Origin: Dyella sp. C11
Lineage (GTDB): Bacteria > Pseudomonadota > Gammaproteobacteria > Xanthomonadales > Rhodanobacteraceae
Assembly: GCF_003121485.1 (NCBI RefSeq)
Contig: NZ_QAVX01000002.1
Coordinates: 338,454-402,453, forward strand
DNA: 64,000 nt
Direction of reading: 5' to 3'
Position 1 is the stretch's first letter, and each line of letters begins with the position of its first letter. Shown one piece after another: positions 61,486 to 64,000 of the stretch. A program made the translations under genes and the position numbers. The notes under the pieces are model-generated. The model saw only the letters and a list, made by a program, of their open reading frames with translations. It did not search any database and was not told the origin of the DNA.

Positions 61486-63438
61486 ATGTCCGCCAATCAA
61501 GAGAGACCGGTTCCGATGGAATCGATCATGCGCCGACTGTGTATTTTTTCCTTCTACGATGCCGACGGCATCGTAGATGACTATGTCATCTACTTTCTCC
61601 GGGAAATGGGGCGCCATGTCGAGCGCATCCTGTTCTACTCCAATGGCCCGCTGACCCGTGATGCAGAAGTGGCCTTGCAAGGGCTCGTGCACGAAGTAAT
61701 CCTTCGTCCCAACGAGGGCTTTGACATCCTTCCGTACAAGGAAGGCCTGGAGCTCATCGACTTCGATCGGGACGGCCACTACGACGAAGTCATGATGGTC
61801 AACCATACCTGCTATGGCCCCATCTTCCCGTTCGACGAGCTGTTTTCGGTCATGTCACAGCGCAAGTGCGATTTCTGGGGCGTGACGGCTCACATGGAAA
61901 TGACACCGAACCCGTTCACGGGTAAGGGCACACTGCCCTATCACTTGAACTCCAATTTCATCGTGGTCCGCAAGGACATGCTGCGGTCGAAGTCTTTCCG
62001 CGCGTACTGGGAAAAACTTGGTGGCAGCCTGACTTACGAAACCGCCGTACAAAGCCACGAAACGGTTTTTACGCAACACTTCACCAAACTGGGTTACGTG
62101 TGCGAGTGCTATCTGGACTGCACAAAGTACGGCTCACACTATCCCGCCTTCATCGATATCGATGAAACCATCGTTGACCGCAGTCCGCTGCTAAAGCGCC
62201 GCCCTTTTTTTCACGATCCCCGCTTCCTTGAGCACTACAGTGTGGATCTGCCGCGCGCCATTGACGTGGTCGAGCGCACTTCCGATTACGACCGCTCGAT
62301 GATCTGGAAGAACATCACTCGTTCTTCCGAGTTGCGTACGCTCAACACGAATGCGGCGCTTACCAGCGTCCTTCCTGATGTGCGGATCAAGCAAGATGCG
62401 CCGCCCGCCGGGTTGCGCGTGGCATTGTGCGTACATCTTTTCTATACGGACATGCTGGACGAGATCCTGGCGTTGGGTGACACGATACCGGGCCAGTACG
62501 ACTTCATCGCCACGACGGAGACCGAGGAAAAAAGGCAGGCTATCGAGTCGGCGGCGCGCCAGCACAACAATATCGCCCATATCATCGTGCGCGTGGTGGA
62601 ACAAAATCGTGGCCGCGACATGTCTTCGCTGCTTATCACGTGTCGCGACCTGTTCCTCGAGGACCGCTACGATGTTGTCTGTCGCCTGCACACCAAGAAG
62701 ACACCGCACCTTGCATCAAGCCGCGCTGGCGGATTCAAGCGGCACATGTTCGAAAACCTGCTCAACAGCCCTGGCTATACGGCAAACGTACTGGACATGT
62801 TCCAGGACAACCCGTGGATTGGCATGGCCGTCCCACCCATCATCCACATTTCCTACGGAACGCTTGGGCACGCATGGTATGACAACAAGGCACGCGCCCA
62901 GGACATTGCACAACAGCTGAAGCTCAACGTCCGCTTTGACCCTGACACCCCGGTGGGCGCGTTTGGTGGCATGTACTGGTTCCGACCCAAGGCGCTGACG
63001 AAGCTGTTCGAACATCGTTGGAAATGGACAGACTTCGAGCCGGAGCCCTATCCACTGGATGGCAGCCTGGGACACGCCCTGGAGCGCCTTCTTACCTATG
63101 TGGCGCAGGACGCGCAGTACACGACGCAGCAGATCATCAGCTCCCATCTCGCCGCCTCGAACTACGCCATGCTCGAATATAAGCTTCAGCGCCTCTCTGC
63201 GGCGCTGCCGAATGGCGACTTCAATTACCAGGTTCATATTCTCGACGAATGGAAGCGGGCCGGTTACAGAGCCGCAAACATGCCCGACTCCGCCAGGCAG
63301 CCGCTGTCGCTGTCGTTGGCGATCGGCGAGTTGACCATTGCCTTGAAGCGCTCGCTCGCTCATCGTGCTCCACGCCTTGCGCGGATGCTGCAATCGCTCA
63401 AGCGTTCGCTAACGGGCAACCCGAGCCGCACGCAATGA
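61486..63438 (+). CDS. RgpF-family rhamnan synthesis protein, copy 2
   Basis: A 650-residue paralogue of the preceding gene, collinear over its whole length apart from the first 14 residues and the last 60. Shared blocks include CIFSFYDADGIVDDYVIYFL, VEQNRGRDMSSLLI, RHMFENLLNSPGYTANVLDMF and TTQQIISSHLA. Differences concentrate in the segment around residues 125-180 and at the C-terminus, which may set different acceptor specificity. AGG lies six bases before the ATG. The 50-base gap after copy 1 is consistent with one transcript. The repeat indicates an in-place duplication followed by divergence. Confidence 0.88.
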   Translation: MSANQERPVPMESIMRRLCIFSFYDADGIVDDYVIYFLREMGRHVERILFYSNGPLTRDAEVALQGLVHEVILRPNEGFDILPYKEGLELIDFDRDGHYDEVMMVNHTCYGPIFPFDELFSVMSQRKCDFWGVTAHMEMTPNPFTGKGTLPYHLNSNFIVVRKDMLRSKSFRAYWEKLGGSLTYETAVQSHETVFTQHFTKLGYVCECYLDCTKYGSHYPAFIDIDETIVDRSPLLKRRPFFHDPRFLEHYSVDLPRAIDVVERTSDYDRSMIWKNITRSSELRTLNTNAALTSVLPDVRIKQDAPPAGLRVALCVHLFYTDMLDEILALGDTIPGQYDFIATTETEEKRQAIESAARQHNNIAHIIVRVVEQNRGRDMSSLLITCRDLFLEDRYDVVCRLHTKKTPHLASSRAGGFKRHMFENLLNSPGYTANVLDMFQDNPWIGMAVPPIIHISYGTLGHAWYDNKARAQDIAQQLKLNVRFDPDTPVGAFGGMYWFRPKALTKLFEHRWKWTDFEPEPYPLDGSLGHALERLLTYVAQDAQYTTQQIISSHLAASNYAMLEYKLQRLSAALPNGDFNYQVHILDEWKRAGYRAANMPDSARQPLSLSLAIGELTIALKRSLAHRAPRLARMLQSLKRSLTGNPSRTQ

Positions 63439-63462
63439 TGAAATTTTTATGGAGTAACTCAC

Positions 63463-64000
63463 GTGTCTAACATCTGTCTCGTTACCGGCGGCGCCGGTTT
63501 TATCGGGTGCGCGATCTCTCCGCTGCTTGCAAAGCATTTCGACCGCGTCATCGCGGTTGACAACATGCATCCGCAGATTCACGCGACGGCAAGCCGACCT
63601 GCAGCCCTGCATGAAAAAGTCGAACTGGTCATGGGTGACGTGTCCCAGCGTGAGACCTGGGACGCTTTGCTGCCAGGGCTCAAGCCCGACGTGGTTATTC
63701 ATCTCGCCGCCGAGACAGGGACGGGCCAGTCGCTGACCGAGGGTTCGCGCCACGCCAATGTCAACGTGGTGGGTACGACGCAGATGTTAGATGCGTTCGT
63801 TCGCCATGACGCCATACCCAGGCGCGTCGTTCTCACTTCAAGCCGGGCAGTCTATGGCGAAGGCGCATGGCAGGATGCCCAAGGGCGTGTGTCGTACCCC
63901 GGCCAGCGTTCGCGTGCACAACTTGAAGCCAAGCAGTGGGACTTTCCGGGCCTCACCTGTCTTCCCTTCGAATCAACGCGTACCGAACCCCGCCCGACGA
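63463..64000 (+). CDS. NAD-dependent epimerase/dehydratase, 3'-truncated by window edge
   Basis: An open frame begins at GTG 63463 (GGAG eight bases before it) and runs to the window end without a stop, giving 179 codons so far. The N-terminus is a classic nucleotide-sugar SDR: VSNICLVTGGAGFIGCAISPLL, then VIAVDNMHPQIH and VIHLAAETGTGQSLTEGSRHANVNVVGTTQMLDAF. TSSRAVYGEGAWQ marks the region of the catalytic Ser/Thr. The YxxxK pair is expected within the next stretch and is not clearly visible before the edge. It is most like UDP-glucose 4-epimerase or dTDP-glucose dehydratase relatives and probably supplies a sugar donor to the RgpF proteins just upstream. Confidence 0.85.
   Translation, partial: MSNICLVTGGAGFIGCAISPLLAKHFDRVIAVDNMHPQIHATASRPAALHEKVELVMGDVSQRETWDALLPGLKPDVVIHLAAETGTGQSLTEGSRHANVNVVGTTQMLDAFVRHDAIPRRVVLTSSRAVYGEGAWQDAQGRVSYPGQRSRAQLEAKQWDFPGLTCLPFESTRTEPRPT

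Noticed and set aside
1-64000. rRNA, tRNA, phage or transposase genes
   Set aside because: None was recognised on either strand; mobile-DNA traces are limited to REP-type repeats.

Overview
The window is GC-rich, densely coded chromosomal DNA of a gammaproteobacterium. The order Xanthomonadales, and within it the Rhodanobacteraceae (Dyella, Luteibacter and Rhodanobacter relatives), is the best guess. The reasons are the REP-type palindromes scattered between genes, a FadE-type acyl-CoA dehydrogenase, a GTP-type PEP carboxykinase, a STAS-MlaE fusion with a PqiC-like lipoprotein in place of MlaC, and a surface-polysaccharide island next to etfBA, the position such loci occupy in Xanthomonas. 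The assignment is inferred from gene content; no rRNA or tRNA gene is present to confirm it.

Layout. 1-9100: the 3' part of prfC, a CPBP membrane protease, then a tight signalling operon (CHASE3-HAMP-GAF hybrid kinase with three receiver domains, CheR, a receiver-less CheB, a REC-GGDEF cyclase) and a small hotdog-fold protein. 9160-18400: fadE, an alpha/beta hydrolase divergent from a TetR regulator with a palindromic operator, pckG, an ECF sigma / anti-sigma / DUF4097 operon and an exported protein of unknown function. 18600-29600: a GAF-GAF-GGDEF-EAL protein, hslO, mtgA, a polyprenyl-phosphate glycosyltransferase, a CBS protein, an MFS or ATP/ADP-translocase-like carrier, a GMC oxidoreductase and a serine hydrolase. 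29600-44700: a TonB-like protein, a MetJ repressor domain fused to a histone-H1-like lysine/alanine tail, gcvH and gcvT, cysD-cysNC, the mla lipid-transport operon, alkB, an amidase and ETF-ubiquinone oxidoreductase.

44729-64000 is a surface-glycan island split around etfBA. On one side are a two-domain glycosyltransferase and a WbsX-RgpF protein. On the other side is a compact set predicted to make polyprenyl-phosphoryl-D-arabinose (HAD-UbiA phosphoribosyltransferase, DprE1, DprE2), followed by an epimerase, a GT-C-like membrane protein, an FAD enzyme, a GtrA-type flippase candidate, two tandem 650-residue RgpF paralogues and an epimerase cut by the window end.

The two strongest leads are the MetJ-H1 fusion, which joins a SAM-responsive repressor fold to a chromatin-like tail, and the self-contained lipid-linked arabinose pathway with its own flippase and membrane transferase candidates. 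Electron-transfer genes (fadE, ETF-QO, etfBA) recur across the window and together would pass electrons from acyl-CoA oxidation to ubiquinone.
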